From NCBI GenBank assembly GCA_002423615.1, contig DIKO01000040.1, forward strand, positions 1-5,302: a DNA stretch of 5,302 nucleotides. Reading direction: 5' to 3'. A model generated the notes under the pieces. It had not been told where the DNA came from and did not search any database. It saw only the letters and a list, made by a program, of their open reading frames with translations. Each line of letters starts with the position of its first letter. Position 1 is the first letter of the stretch. The stretch is from Desulfobacteraceae bacterium UBA5616. GTDB taxonomy: Bacteria; Desulfobacterota; Desulfobacteria; Desulfobacterales; UBA5616. This document shows positions 5,032-5,302 of the stretch, piece after piece. A program made the translations under genes and the position numbers.

Positions 5032-5302
5032 ATGGAAAAAGTGGGGCAGAGAATCAAGCAGTACATGGAACAAAGAGGCGCCAGCCTGCAAGAGCTTGCC
5101 GAAAGAACCGGCCTCGAAGTTGGCTTCCTTAGATCTGTTCAGGAGGACGATGTCTATCCTTCCCTGGGGCCGCTGTTGAAGATCGCACGTGCGCTGGGTG
5201 TCCGCCTGGGAACCTTCCTGGACGACCAGATCAGCCAGGATCCGCTGATTATCACCAAGGACCAACGAAAAGAAGAACTCAGCATGCTGCGGGCCAAGAA
5301 TG
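5032..5302 (+). CDS. XRE-family helix-turn-helix transcriptional regulator, N-terminal part
   Basis: The first 90 codons of a DNA-binding regulator that continues past the right edge. An XRE/Cro-C1 helix-turn-helix fills about residues 5-63: SLQELAERTGLEVGFLRSV (18-36) covers the two central helices, and the following PSLGPLLKIARALGVRLGTF forms the remaining ones. The next part (QDPLIITKDQRKEELSMLRA) is a hydrophilic linker. In similar proteins it leads to a C-terminal cupin sensor domain, which would lie outside the window; that is a prediction from resemblance. ATG 5032 is supported by AAGGAGGAG (5015-5023) eight bases upstream. The gene stands behind its own AT-rich promoter region and is insulated from the lipoprotein gene by a terminator. 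Target genes cannot be told from this window. Confidence 0.9.
   Translation, partial: MEKVGQRIKQYMEQRGASLQELAERTGLEVGFLRSVQEDDVYPSLGPLLKIARALGVRLGTFLDDQISQDPLIITKDQRKEELSMLRAKN

Noticed and set aside
1..5302. CRISPR arrays and tandem repeats
   Set aside because: No regularly spaced direct repeats were seen; the only repetition is the heptad coding of the lipoprotein.

Overview
The window looks like a chromosomal segment from a Gram-negative bacterium. Diderm architecture is indicated by a secreted L,D-transpeptidase and an Lpp-type outer-membrane lipoprotein. Style of the IlvB, XRE and IS630 proteins suggests a deltaproteobacterial sulfate-reducer-like lineage (Desulfobacterota). That taxonomic guess is inference from protein resemblance; there is no rRNA or other marker in the window.

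Left part, minus strand (1-1855): the acetolactate synthase operon ilvB-ilvN, reading leftward. ilvB is complete (560 codons). ilvN overlaps it by one base (TGATG) and runs off the left edge after its first 57 codons. Together they make the first common enzyme of branched-chain amino acid synthesis.

Middle (1906-2943): an IS630-family insertion sequence of about 1034 bp, framed by imperfect inverted ends directly inside TA dinucleotides. Its transposase reads in the same direction as ilvBN. The element sits only about 50 bp in front of the ilvB start, so it has probably separated the operon from its original promoter. The transposase appears to lack about seven residues, including the usual Y-x-P-x-L-N-P motif before the third acidic residue, so it may be inactive.

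Right part, plus strand (2944-4647): an intergenic leader with two sigma70-like promoters, then an L,D-transpeptidase with signal peptide, LysM-like domain and YkuD catalytic domain. It is followed 79 bp later by a 107-residue Braun-type alanine-zipper lipoprotein ending in lysine, closed by a strong intrinsic terminator. This looks like a self-contained module for tying the outer membrane to peptidoglycan: a lipoprotein plus the kind of enzyme that attaches it. Two details stand out. The lipoprotein has two cysteines at consecutive core positions of its coiled coil. The transpeptidase gene has a run of nine G at the end of its signal-peptide region.

Far right (4648-5302): about 380 bp without a convincing gene, holding a possible gene remnant, a weak terminator, a 12-bp palindrome and an AT-rich promoter region with a dyad. 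Then comes the start of a plus-strand XRE-type helix-turn-helix regulator that continues beyond the window.
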